Shown here piece by piece: positions 1 to 6,646 of a DNA stretch of 18,967 bases (its first letter is position 1; each line of letters starts with the position of its first letter). Under the pieces are notes generated by a model. That model had not been told where the DNA came from and did no database searches. It worked only from the letters and a program-made list of their open reading frames with translations. The stretch is from DATBAK01 sp036787815 (GTDB lineage Bacteria; Actinomycetota; Acidimicrobiia; IMCC26256; PALSA-610), in NCBI GenBank assembly GCA_036787815.1, contig DAIQOP010000043.1:1-18967 (forward strand), in the 5' to 3' direction. The position numbers and the translations under genes are program-made.

Positions 1-267
1 GGCCGCGACACGCTGCGGCGCTGGCTCGACGAGCCGGTCGACCACGTGCGTGAGGTGCGGAGCGAGCTGCTGGTGAAGCTCGCGTTGCTCGCGAGGGCCG
101 GGCGGCCGCACGACCGCCTCGTCGAACGTCAGCTCGAGCGGCTCGCCCCGGTGTTCGCGGCCGTCACCCGCCGTTCCCGTGCCGACGGGTTCGAGAACGT
201 GCTCGCGACCTGGCGGCGGGAGCAGGCCTTGGCCGTGCAGCGCTTCCTGCGTTCGCAGCTGCACTAG
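1..267 (+). CDS. PadR-family transcriptional regulator, C-terminal fragment (5' end outside window)
   Basis: An open frame runs from base 1 to a TAG at 265-267 with no start codon needed inside the window, so this is the 3' end of a gene cut by the window edge. The 88 visible residues open with a stretch like RWLDEPVDHVREVRSELLVK, followed by a leucine- and arginine-rich helical region. That matches the C-terminal dimerisation region of PadR regulators (the 'virulence activator alpha C-term' type), where a W-L-x-x-P motif and an RSELLxKL helix are typical. The winged-helix DNA-binding domain must lie to the left. The molybdate transporter starts only 41 bp downstream on the same strand with no obvious terminator between, so co-transcription is possible, but nothing here shows that it regulates modABC. 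Family call is by eye. Confidence 0.72.
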   Translation, partial: GRDTLRRWLDEPVDHVREVRSELLVKLALLARAGRPHDRLVERQLERLAPVFAAVTRRSRADGFENVLATWRREQALAVQRFLRSQLH

Positions 268-308
268 TCTCAGTTCGACTAGTTGGGTGCGAGCTCTCGG
301 GGGTCTCG

Positions 309-1109
309 ATGTCTCCATCGTCGCGCGGGTCTGTCGCGTGGGCTCTCGTCCTGGTCGGAGCGATGCTCGGCGCCGGGTGCGGGAGCAGCGGGTCTGCGAA
401 ACCGACGGCGACGGCACCCGCGTCGAAGTTGCGCGGACCTCTGACCGTGTTCGCCGCCGCCTCGCTGACCGAGGCGTTCACCGACGAGCAGGCCGCGCTC
501 GCGACCAGCGATCCGGCCTTGAAGCTCACCTACAGCTTCGCGGGTTCGCAGGCGCTCGTGCAGCAGATCGAGCAGGGCGCGCCGGCCGACGTCTTCGCGT
601 CCGCGGGCGCGAAGAACATGCAGGCGCTCGTCGATGCCGGGCTCGTCGAGGCGCCGAAGACGTTCGCGCGCAATGAACTCGAGATCGCGGTCGCCCCCGG
701 CAATCCGAAGCACATCACCGGGCTCGCCGATCTCGAGCGCGCCGGCGTCGTGCTCGTGCTCGAAGACCCGTCGGTACCCGCGGGCGATTACGCGCTGCAG
801 GCGTTCGCCAACGCGGGCCTTCCGGTGCCGCACGCGAAGTCGTTGGAGCTCGACGTGAAGGCCGCGCTCGCGAAGCTCACGCTCGGCGAGGCCGACGCGG
901 TCGTCGTGTACGTTACGGACGTGAGAGCCGCCGGCGCGAAGGTGCAGGGCGTCGAGATTCCCGGGGCCGACAACGTGTTCGCCACGTACCCGATCGCGGT
1001 CGTGAAAGCCTCGAAGCATCGGGCGGCGGCCGAAGCGTTCGTCGACGCGATGGTGCGCGGCAGTGGTCAGGCGGTACTGAAGGCGAGAGGGTTCCTCCCT
1101 CCGAGCTGA
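309..1109 (+). CDS. modA: Molybdate-binding lipoprotein of ABC importer (ModA)
   Basis: This is the extracytoplasmic molybdate/tungstate-binding component of a ModABC importer (266 aa). Residues 1-24 form a lipoprotein signal: a hydrophobic stretch ending in MLGAGC with the putative lipidated cysteine at 24, then a Ser/Gly/Thr-rich linker. The mature part starts with TVFAAASLTEAF (about 46-57), the signature of ModA, with Ser52 and Ser80 (FAGSQ) where the family's oxyanion-binding serines lie. Tyr161 in the PAGDYA motif and Tyr201 in VVYVTD also fit family positions. Length is normal. The start at 309 has a weak G-rich element at 299-303. The stop TGA (1107-1109) overlaps the modB ATG (1109-1111) by one base. 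Sulfate or tungstate specificity cannot be excluded from sequence alone, but ModA is the best family match. Confidence 0.93.
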   Translation: MSPSSRGSVAWALVLVGAMLGAGCGSSGSAKPTATAPASKLRGPLTVFAAASLTEAFTDEQAALATSDPALKLTYSFAGSQALVQQIEQGAPADVFASAGAKNMQALVDAGLVEAPKTFARNELEIAVAPGNPKHITGLADLERAGVVLVLEDPSVPAGDYALQAFANAGLPVPHAKSLELDVKAALAKLTLGEADAVVVYVTDVRAAGAKVQGVEIPGADNVFATYPIAVVKASKHRAAAEAFVDAMVRGSGQAVLKARGFLPPS

Positions 1110-1933
1110 TGACGACCCGCCCGTTGACGACGGCTCGGCGCCGCGAACGCGAGATCGCGCGGCCCCCGGTCGTCGCGCTCGTCGGGGCGGGGATCGCCGC
1201 GCTCTTCTTCGTCGCTCCACTCGCCGGTCTCGTGTGGCGCGCGCCGTGGTCGGCCTCGTGGGGTGTGTTGTCGAGCCACGACTCGCGCGCCGCCCTGGTG
1301 CTCTCGTTGGAGACGTCGATCGCCGCGACGATCGTCGCGGTGGCGTTCGGCGTTCCGCTCGCGTGGGTGCAGGCGCGGGTTGCGTATCCGGGCCGGCGGA
1401 TCGTGCGCGCGATCACGCTGTTGCCGATGCTGTTGCCGCCGGTCGTCGGCGGCATCGCGCTGCTGCTCGCCTTCGGCCGTCGCGGCCTGGTCGGCCAGTA
1501 CCTCGGTCACGCGGGTGTGCAGCTGCCGTTCCACGTTCCGGGTGCGGTCGCGGCCGAGGCCTTCGTGTCGATGCCGTTCCTCGTCCTGACGGTCGAGGCG
1601 GCGTTCCGTTCGGCCGATCGCCGCCTGGAGGACGCGGCGCGCACGCTCGGGGCGTCGAGGGCGAGTGTGTTCCGCCGGGTGACCCTGCCGTCGATCCGCC
1701 CGGCGCTCGTCGCCGGCGCGTTGCTCTGCTGGGCGCGCGCGCTCGGCGAGTTCGGCGCGACGATCACCTTCGCCGGCAACCTCCAGGGCAAGACGCAGAC
1801 GCTGCCACTCTTCGTGTATGTGACCCTCGAGCGCGGCGACACCGATCAGGCGGTCGTGCTCAGCCTGCTGTTGTTCGCCGTTGCGGTTGCCGTCCTGGTT
1901 GGTCTGCGCGACCGCTGGCTCTCGGCGTTGTGA
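1109..1933 (+). CDS. modB: Molybdate ABC transporter permease (ModB)
   Basis: This is the inner-membrane permease of the molybdate importer (274 aa), the channel through which ModA-delivered oxyanion passes. A basic N-terminus is followed by several hydrophobic segments: about 21-43, 60-85, 95-120, 135-160, 195-220 and 245-268. The cytoplasmic EAA loop that docks on the ATPase is clear around 175-196 (EDAARTLGASRASVFRRVTL), and RALGEFGATITFAG downstream is typical of ModB/CysT-type permeases. The ATG overlaps the modA stop by one base, and GTGA joins the end of this gene to the start of modC, so the three genes should be translated as one unit. The length is at the upper end for ModB because of an extended basic N-terminus. 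An alternative would be a sulfate/tungstate permease, but the ModA and ModC partners favour molybdate. Confidence 0.92.
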   Translation: MTTRPLTTARRREREIARPPVVALVGAGIAALFFVAPLAGLVWRAPWSASWGVLSSHDSRAALVLSLETSIAATIVAVAFGVPLAWVQARVAYPGRRIVRAITLLPMLLPPVVGGIALLLAFGRRGLVGQYLGHAGVQLPFHVPGAVAAEAFVSMPFLVLTVEAAFRSADRRLEDAARTLGASRASVFRRVTLPSIRPALVAGALLCWARALGEFGATITFAGNLQGKTQTLPLFVYVTLERGDTDQAVVLSLLLFAVAVAVLVGLRDRWLSAL

Positions 1934-2979
1934 CCGTCGACGCGTCGATCGGGATCACGCTCGGAGACTTCTCGCTCGAGGCCGATCTGCACGTCGCCGA
2001 CGGCGAGATGGTCGCGGTGCTCGGCCCGAACGGCGCGGGGAAGTCGACGCTGCTGCGGGCGCTGGCCGGACTCGTGGCGATCGACCACGGCCGCGTCGCG
2101 ATCGGCGGGCGGGTCGTCGACGACCCGGACGCCGGGGTGTTCGTCGCGCCCGAAGATCGTGGCGTCGGCTTCGTGTTCCAGGACTACCTCCTCTTCCCGC
2201 ACCTGTCGGTGCTCGAGAACGTCGCGTTCGGTCTGCGGGAGCGGGGGATGCGTCGGGGTCCGGCGCGCGAGCGGGCGGCGGAGCTGCTCGCCGACGTCGG
2301 TCTCACCGGTAAGGCCGCCGCGCGCCCCGCTGCGCTCTCGGGCGGCGAGGCCCAACGCGTCGCGCTGGTGCGGGCCGCGGCGATCGAGCCCGCCGTGCTC
2401 CTGCTCGACGAGCCACTCGCCGCTCTCGACGTGCAGACCCGCGCGGACACCCGGGCGATGCTGCGCCGGACGCTTGCCGGCGTTGGTGGCGCGCGTGTGC
2501 TCGTGACCCACGATCCCGTCGACGCGCTCACGCTTGCCGATCGACTGTTGATCCTGGAGTCCGGCCGGGTCGTGCAGTCGGGGACCCCCGACGAGATCGT
2601 CGCGCACCCGCGCTCGGCGTACGTGGCCGACCTCGTGGGCGTGAACCTCTACCGGGGTCGCGCCGAGGGCGATGTCGTGCACATCGACGGTGCGCGCCTC
2701 ACCGTCGTCGAGCCGCTCCGGGGCCCGGTGCTCGCGATCATCGCCCCGCACTCGGTGTTCGTGTATCGGGCGCAGCCGAGTGGGAGTGCCCGCAACGTGT
2801 GGGCGGGAACCGTCGTGGCCGTGGATCGCCTCGGGTCGCGCGTACGCGTGCGCATCGACGGCGCGCTGCCGATCGTCGCGGAGGTGACGCCGGCCGCGGT
2901 CGAAGCGCTCGACCTTCGCCCGGGTACAGGGGTGTGGGCCGCGGTGAAGGCGACCGACATCGTCGTCTTCGCCGACTGA
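1930..2979 (+). CDS. modC: Molybdate ABC transporter ATP-binding protein with C-terminal TOBE domain (ModC)
   Basis: This is the ATPase subunit that powers ModAB (349 aa). The open frame continues far upstream inside modB, but the protein-like sequence begins at GTG 1930, which overlaps the modB stop in GTGA; I take that as the start. All ATPase motifs are present: Walker A GPNGAGKST at 32-40, ABC signature LSGGE at 136-140 followed by AQRVALVRA, Walker B VLLLDEP at 156-162 with Glu161 as catalytic base, and switch His194 in VTHD. Residues about 260-349 form a TOBE-type oxyanion-sensing domain typical of ModC, which may allow trans-inhibition by cytoplasmic molybdate. No molybdenum-cofactor biosynthesis gene or recognisable Moco riboswitch is nearby. 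Downstream, 67 bp separate it from the next gene and include a small hairpin. Confidence 0.93.
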   Translation: MTVDASIGITLGDFSLEADLHVADGEMVAVLGPNGAGKSTLLRALAGLVAIDHGRVAIGGRVVDDPDAGVFVAPEDRGVGFVFQDYLLFPHLSVLENVAFGLRERGMRRGPARERAAELLADVGLTGKAAARPAALSGGEAQRVALVRAAAIEPAVLLLDEPLAALDVQTRADTRAMLRRTLAGVGGARVLVTHDPVDALTLADRLLILESGRVVQSGTPDEIVAHPRSAYVADLVGVNLYRGRAEGDVVHIDGARLTVVEPLRGPVLAIIAPHSVFVYRAQPSGSARNVWAGTVVAVDRLGSRVRVRIDGALPIVAEVTPAAVEALDLRPGTGVWAAVKATDIVVFAD

Positions 2980-3004
2980 CACCTCGGTGGGGCGGGCAGG
3001 GCGT

Positions 3005-3022
3005 GCGGCCTACGCTGGCCGC
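3005..3022. terminator. Small GC-rich hairpin between modC and the dehydrogenase gene
   Basis: GCGGCC (3005-3010) and GGCCGC (3017-3022) are perfect inverted repeats around the hexanucleotide TACGCT, giving a 6-bp stem. There is no U-tract, so it would be a weak or actinobacterial-type terminator for modABC at best. The loop sequence TACGCT also fits the actinobacterial -10 pattern TAnnnT at about 30 bp before the next start codon, so it may instead be part of a promoter or operator for the next operon. Confidence 0.33.
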
Positions 3023-3046
3023 CGTCGCGCGGCGAGCGGGGGATTC

Positions 3047-3865
3047 GTGGGCAGGTTCGAAGGCAGGGTCGCGATCGTCACCGGCGGCGGATCGGGCATC
3101 GGACGCGCGACCGCGCGGCTGTTCGCGTCCGAGGGTGCGGCGGTCACCGTCGCCGACCTGCGCGGCGATGCCGCGGAGGCCGTGGTCGCCGAGATCGCAG
3201 CCGCGGGTGGGACCGCGAGGGCACAGGCGGTCGACGTCTCCGACGCCGATGCCGTGGCGGCGACGGTGGGGGACACGGTCGCGGCGTTCGGCGGCCTCGA
3301 CGTGCTCCACAACAACGCCGCCGCGCTCGACCAGAACCAGCGCGACCAGGACGTCGTGTCGATGGATCTCGACACATGGCGTCGCGTGCTCGACGTGAAC
3401 CTCACCGGCGCGATGCTCGGATGCCGGTTCGCGATCCCCGCGATGCTCCGGCGCGGCGGTGGCTCGATCGTGAACACCGCCTCCGCGGCCGCGTTCTACG
3501 GGGGCACCTCGCTGCTCGCGTACAGCACTTCGAAGGCGGGCCTCGTCGCGCTGACCCGAAACGTGGCGACGGCGTACGGCGCGCGTGGGATCCGGTGCAA
3601 TGCGGTGGCCCCAGGAGTGGTGGTCGCGCGCGACGCGCAGGACGCCCTGGGCGGACCGATGGGCGATCGGTTGCGGCGCTACACCACGAGCCATCTCATC
3701 GGCCGGCTCGGGTATCCCGAGGAGATCGCGCGGGCCGTCGCGTTCCTCGCGTCCGACGAAGCGTCGTTCGTCACCGGCGAGACGCTGAGGGTCGACGGAG
3801 GCTTCACCGCACATTCGCCGACGTATGCCACCGACCGCGAGCTCGAGCGGGGAGACGCGCGATGA
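3047..3865 (+). CDS. Short-chain dehydrogenase/reductase (SDR), classical type
   Basis: NAD(P)-dependent oxidoreductase of the classical SDR family (272 aa), probably a cytosolic alcohol/ketone dehydrogenase of unknown substrate. Visible motifs: the cofactor loop TGGGSGIG at 12-19; Asp37 at the end of the second strand, which favours NAD(H) over NADP(H); NNAA at 89-92; Asn118; Ser146; and the YxxxK pair Tyr159/Lys163 in AYSTSK, giving the full Asn-Ser-Tyr-Lys tetrad. The C-terminal FVTGETLRVDGG (241-252) is typical. The frame is open to a GTG at 2987, but those 20 extra residues are Arg/Ala-rich and unlike the family, so I start at GTG 3047, just before GRFEGRVAIVTGG and after a G-rich element. 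Its TGA is inside ATGA shared with the next gene, so the two are coupled. The tail after 252 is longer than usual. Confidence 0.9.
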   Translation: MGRFEGRVAIVTGGGSGIGRATARLFASEGAAVTVADLRGDAAEAVVAEIAAAGGTARAQAVDVSDADAVAATVGDTVAAFGGLDVLHNNAAALDQNQRDQDVVSMDLDTWRRVLDVNLTGAMLGCRFAIPAMLRRGGGSIVNTASAAAFYGGTSLLAYSTSKAGLVALTRNVATAYGARGIRCNAVAPGVVVARDAQDALGGPMGDRLRRYTTSHLIGRLGYPEEIARAVAFLASDEASFVTGETLRVDGGFTAHSPTYATDRELERGDAR

Positions 3866-4860
3866 GAGACGTTCCGGATCCTCCGTTCGCGGGCTGGGAT
3901 CCACCCGACTACCGCGTCGACACCGACGGCAAGGTGGTGGGTGCGGCGCCCGGCGAGCGTCACAACTGGGGGCGGTTCGGCGACCTCGATCAGATCGGCA
4001 CCGCGAACCTGCTGACACCGGAGCGGATCGCCGCCGCGGCCGCGCTCGTGCAGACGGGCAAGCGCTTTTCGCTCGCGCTGCCGATCGGGCCCCCGACGCC
4101 GGGCGGCTACCGCTCCGAGCCTCTGCACTTCTACGGCATGGCGGCCGGTGACGCGGTGCTCGGTGGCGGTCGGAGCGGCGACGCGTTCCCGGTGTCGGAC
4201 GACTACGTCGTGATGGCATTGCAGGCCTCGACCCAGATCGACGGCTTCGGCCACGTCGGCGGCGACGCCACGCTGTACAACGGCTATTGGGCCGGGCTCG
4301 TGACCGCCACCGGCGGCGCACGCCGGCTCGGCATCCATCACCTCGCGCGCGGCATCGTCGGGCGCGCGGTGCTGCTCGACGTGGCGCGCCACCTGGGCGT
4401 CGACCGGCTCGAACCGGGATTCCCGGTCGGGCCCGACGAGCTGGACGCCGCCGCGAGCGCGCAGGGTGTGACGGTGGGGGCGGGCGACATCGTGCTCGTG
4501 CGTACCGGGCACCTCGGATGGAAGATGGGCCTCGCGCCGACCGATCCGCACGCGCGGAGCCGGCACGAGCCGGGGATCGGGATCGAGGCGATCCCGTGGC
4601 TGCACGATCACGACGTCGCGATGATCGCGGTCGACAACGCCGCCTGCCAGGTGGTGCCGGCCGAGTCGGGTGCCCCGTTCCTCACCTGGCACGTGGCCGC
4701 ACTGCGCGATCTCGGGCTGCTGGTCGGAGAGTTGTTCGACCTCGACGAGCTCGCGGCCGACTGCGCGGCCGACCGCGTCTTCGAGGGGTTCTTCGTCGCC
4801 GCACCCATGCCCGTGGTGGGGGCCAGCGGCTCACCCCTCAACCCGATCGTCATCAAGTAG
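3862..4860 (+). CDS. Cyclase-family metal-dependent hydrolase (kynurenine-formamidase-like fold)
   Basis: Member of the cyclase/arylformamidase-like hydrolase family (332 aa), whose members hydrolyse amide, ester or cyclic bonds with a bound divalent metal. The start ATG at 3862 overlaps the dehydrogenase stop. The family's metal-site region, usually written HxGTHxDxPxH, appears here as ASTQIDGFGHVGG (122-134): Asp127 and His131 remain, while the usual Thr-His is Thr-Gln. As I recall, TQ-x-D-x-x-x-H variants occur in a bacterial subgroup, so this may be a subfamily trait, not a defect. VLVRTGH (211-217), VDNAACQ (257-263) and the C-terminal WHVAALRDLGLLVGELFDL (276-294) are also family-like. 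No signal peptide. Coupling to the SDR and the nearby flavoprotein suggests a shared catabolic route; the substrate is unknown. Confidence 0.85.
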   Translation: MRDVPDPPFAGWDPPDYRVDTDGKVVGAAPGERHNWGRFGDLDQIGTANLLTPERIAAAAALVQTGKRFSLALPIGPPTPGGYRSEPLHFYGMAAGDAVLGGGRSGDAFPVSDDYVVMALQASTQIDGFGHVGGDATLYNGYWAGLVTATGGARRLGIHHLARGIVGRAVLLDVARHLGVDRLEPGFPVGPDELDAAASAQGVTVGAGDIVLVRTGHLGWKMGLAPTDPHARSRHEPGIGIEAIPWLHDHDVAMIAVDNAACQVVPAESGAPFLTWHVAALRDLGLLVGELFDLDELAADCAADRVFEGFFVAAPMPVVGASGSPLNPIVIK

Positions 4861-4886
4861 GCGATTGGTTCCCGGCGGTTGGTGCT

Positions 4887-4900
4887 CGACCGCTCGGTCG
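4887..4900. repeat. 14-bp palindrome upstream of the flavoprotein gene
   Basis: CGACCG and CGGTCG flank a central CT, a perfect inverted repeat in the 81-bp gap between the cyclase stop and the flavoprotein start. It could be a repressor operator or a short hairpin. It is too GC-rich and short to call with assurance. Confidence 0.3.
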
Positions 4901-4928
4901 GGCGATGATGGCGCGATCGTCCGGTACC

Positions 4929-4934
4929 AGGAGG
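4929..4934 (+). promoter_or_regulatory. Strong Shine-Dalgarno for the flavoprotein gene
   Basis: AGGAGG lies 7 nt before the GTG at 4942 and decides that start codon. It is among the best ribosome-binding sites in the window, consistent with independent translation initiation after the 81-bp gap. Confidence 0.8.
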
Positions 4935-4941
4935 GCTTTGG

Positions 4942-6063
4942 GTGCGAACTCCGATCTGTGATCGACTCGGCATCGAGTTCCCGTTGTTCGCGTTCTCGCA
5001 TTGTCGAGACGTCGTCGCGGCCGTCACGAACGCCGGGGGCTACGGCGTGCTGGGCGCGCTGGCGTTCAGCCCCGACCAGCTCGAGATCGAGCTGACCTGG
5101 ATCGACGAGCACGTCAATGGCAAGCCCTACGGCGTCGACTTCGCGATGCCCGAAAAGTTCGTCGGCAAGGGCGAGCAGTTCGACTTCGGCTCGTTGCAGT
5201 CGCTGATCCCCGAGGAGCACCTCGAGTACGTCGAGCACGTGCTCGCCGAGTACCACGTGCCCCCGATGCCCGAGGGGCTCGAAGGGGTGATGAAGGCCGC
5301 CGGCCTCGGCGTCGAGCTCGAAGGCCCGGGCCAGGTCGAGATCGCCCTGCGCCATCCGGTGTCGATGCTGGTGAACGCGCTCGGTCCGCCGCCGGAGTAC
5401 GCGGTCGAGGCCGCGCACGCGAAGGGCGTGCTCGTCGGCGCGCTGTCGGGCGCGACGCGGCACGCGCAACGCAACCTCGAGCGCGGCGTCGACGTGATCA
5501 TCGCCCAGGGCACCGAAGCCGGTGGCCACACCGGCGAGATCTCCACCATGGTGCTCGTGCCCGAGATCGTCGACGCCGTCGGCCCGGACGTCCCCGTGCT
5601 CGCGGCCGGCGGCATCGGGCGCGGTCGCCAGATGGCCGCGGCGATGGCACTCGGCGCGCAGGGCGCGTGGACGGGCTCGATCTGGTTGACCGTCGCCGAA
5701 TCCGATACCGAGCCCTGGGTGATCGAGAACCTGCTCGCCGCGGGGTTCGGCGACACCGTGCGGTCGCGTTCGATGACGGGAAAGCCCGCCCGCCAGCTCC
5801 GCACCGGGTGGACGGAGGCGTGGGAGCGCCCGGAGGCGCCGGCTCCGTTGCCGATGCCCTTGCAGGGGATCCTCTACGCGCCCGCCGCACACCGCTTCAT
5901 GCGCGCGAAATCGAAGGACCTGTCGGGTTCGCCCGTGGGTCAGATCGTCGGTCGGATGAACCAGGTGCGCCCCGCGAAGGACGTCGTGTTCGACATCATC
6001 GAGGAGTGGATCGAAACGACGCAGCAGATGTGCGCGGGTCTGGGAGACGACGCGACGGCCTGA
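4942..6063 (+). CDS. Nitronate monooxygenase / 2-nitropropane-dioxygenase-like flavoprotein
   Basis: FMN-dependent TIM-barrel enzyme of the nitronate monooxygenase/NPD family (373 aa), which oxidises alkyl nitronates or acts as an oxidoreductase on related substrates. Evidence: N-terminal PICDRLGIEFPLF with AVTNAGGYGVLGAL (28-40); QGTEAGGHTG at 189-198, containing His196 in the family's catalytic-histidine position; and AAGGIGRGRQMAAAMALGA at 221-239, the FMN-phosphate-binding region. The GTG start is set by AGGAGG 7 nt upstream. Between about 72 and 135 there is a long segment rich in Glu and Leu that I cannot place in the usual NMO core and that may form a lid. No membrane segment or signal peptide. 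It lies 81 bp after the SDR-cyclase pair on the same strand. True nitronate activity is not shown by sequence; many family members are misnamed. Confidence 0.88.
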   Translation: MRTPICDRLGIEFPLFAFSHCRDVVAAVTNAGGYGVLGALAFSPDQLEIELTWIDEHVNGKPYGVDFAMPEKFVGKGEQFDFGSLQSLIPEEHLEYVEHVLAEYHVPPMPEGLEGVMKAAGLGVELEGPGQVEIALRHPVSMLVNALGPPPEYAVEAAHAKGVLVGALSGATRHAQRNLERGVDVIIAQGTEAGGHTGEISTMVLVPEIVDAVGPDVPVLAAGGIGRGRQMAAAMALGAQGAWTGSIWLTVAESDTEPWVIENLLAAGFGDTVRSRSMTGKPARQLRTGWTEAWERPEAPAPLPMPLQGILYAPAAHRFMRAKSKDLSGSPVGQIVGRMNQVRPAKDVVFDIIEEWIETTQQMCAGLGDDATA

Positions 6064-6074
6064 GCGTCACCAAC

Positions 6075-6095
6075 CGAGGAGCGCCTCGATCCTCG
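6075..6095. terminator. Weak hairpin in the convergent gap
   Basis: CGAGGA (6075-6080) pairs with TCCTCG (6090-6095), and alternatively CGAGG pairs with CCTCG at 6084-6088. It sits in the 64-bp gap between two convergent genes, where a two-way terminator is expected. There is no T-tract. Confidence 0.25.
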
Positions 6096-6127
6096 ACGAG
6101 CCAGTCGCGTAGCGCGGCGTCGGGCAG

Positions 6128-6646
6128 CTATCCCACTTCGACGTCGTGAAGATGGTGGATCGGATCGTGGATCAGGTATCGCGCGAACGACTCGATCGTG
6201 AAGTGCGCGCCGTCGCTGCGCGACCCGGGCCGCGTCCACTGCTCCCCGGCCACCGTGTCGAAGCGGTGGGCGAGGAGCACCGCGCCGGCCTCGAGGTCGA
6301 CGGCCACGCGACGCGGGTTCTGCTCCGCGTACCGATCGTCGATCGCCGTCGCGTCCTGATCCCAGTTCGCGTACTGCGGATCGTCCTCGGTGAGCATGGC
6401 CCGGAGCCGCTCGTCGTAGATGCGAAAGACGTCGCGCACGTGGCACGCGTACTCGAGCGGCGACCACACGGTGTGGGAGGGACGCTGCGCGACCCCCGGG
6501 CGCTCGAGCACGGTGAGCCACGCGGCGGCATTGCTGCGAATCATCGACCCGACCTGCTCGCGCGCGAACGCCGACGCGTCGAACCCGCATTCGGGGCATG
6601 GGCGCTCGAGCACCCATGTCCAGTCCTTCGTGTCGGGCGTGATCAC
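6128..6646 (-). CDS. DinB-like four-helix metalloprotein
   Basis: A 172-aa protein of the DinB/YfiT-like superfamily, four-helix proteins that bind a divalent metal through three histidines and often act as thiol-dependent transferases or isomerases. His69 in EYACHVRDV and His160/His164/His167 in IHDPIHHLHDVEVG fit the metal triad. The N-terminus carries RPCPECGFD with a Cys17-x-x-Cys20 pair, which could bind zinc or be redox active. The frame is open much further upstream, but protein-like sequence starts at GTG (6646-6644), which overlaps the exporter stop in GTGA, so the two genes are translationally coupled. The reaction is unknown; mycothiol-dependent chemistry is a family-based guess. 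Coupling to a drug exporter suggests a role in handling or sensing toxic compounds. Confidence 0.82.
   Translation of the reverse strand: MITPDTKDWTWVLERPCPECGFDASAFAREQVGSMIRSNAAAWLTVLERPGVAQRPSHTVWSPLEYACHVRDVFRIYDERLRAMLTEDDPQYANWDQDATAIDDRYAEQNPRRVAVDLEAGAVLLAHRFDTVAGEQWTRPGSRSDGAHFTIESFARYLIHDPIHHLHDVEVG

Noticed and set aside
1..2979. PadR as the molybdate-dependent regulator of modABC
   Set aside because: ModE, not PadR, is the known molybdate regulator. Only the PadR C-terminus is visible and no operator-like palindrome is seen in the 41-bp gap.
2987..3046. Upstream GTG start for the dehydrogenase
   Set aside because: The extra 20 residues are Arg/Ala/Gly-rich, absent from the family, and overlap the hairpin region after modC.
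6064..6127. Protein-like minus-strand frame just after the DinB-like stop (ALRDWLVED-type sequence)
   Set aside because: It is short, has no start codon context of its own, overlaps the gap and the 3' end of the flavoprotein gene, and any frame of such GC-rich DNA can look coding.
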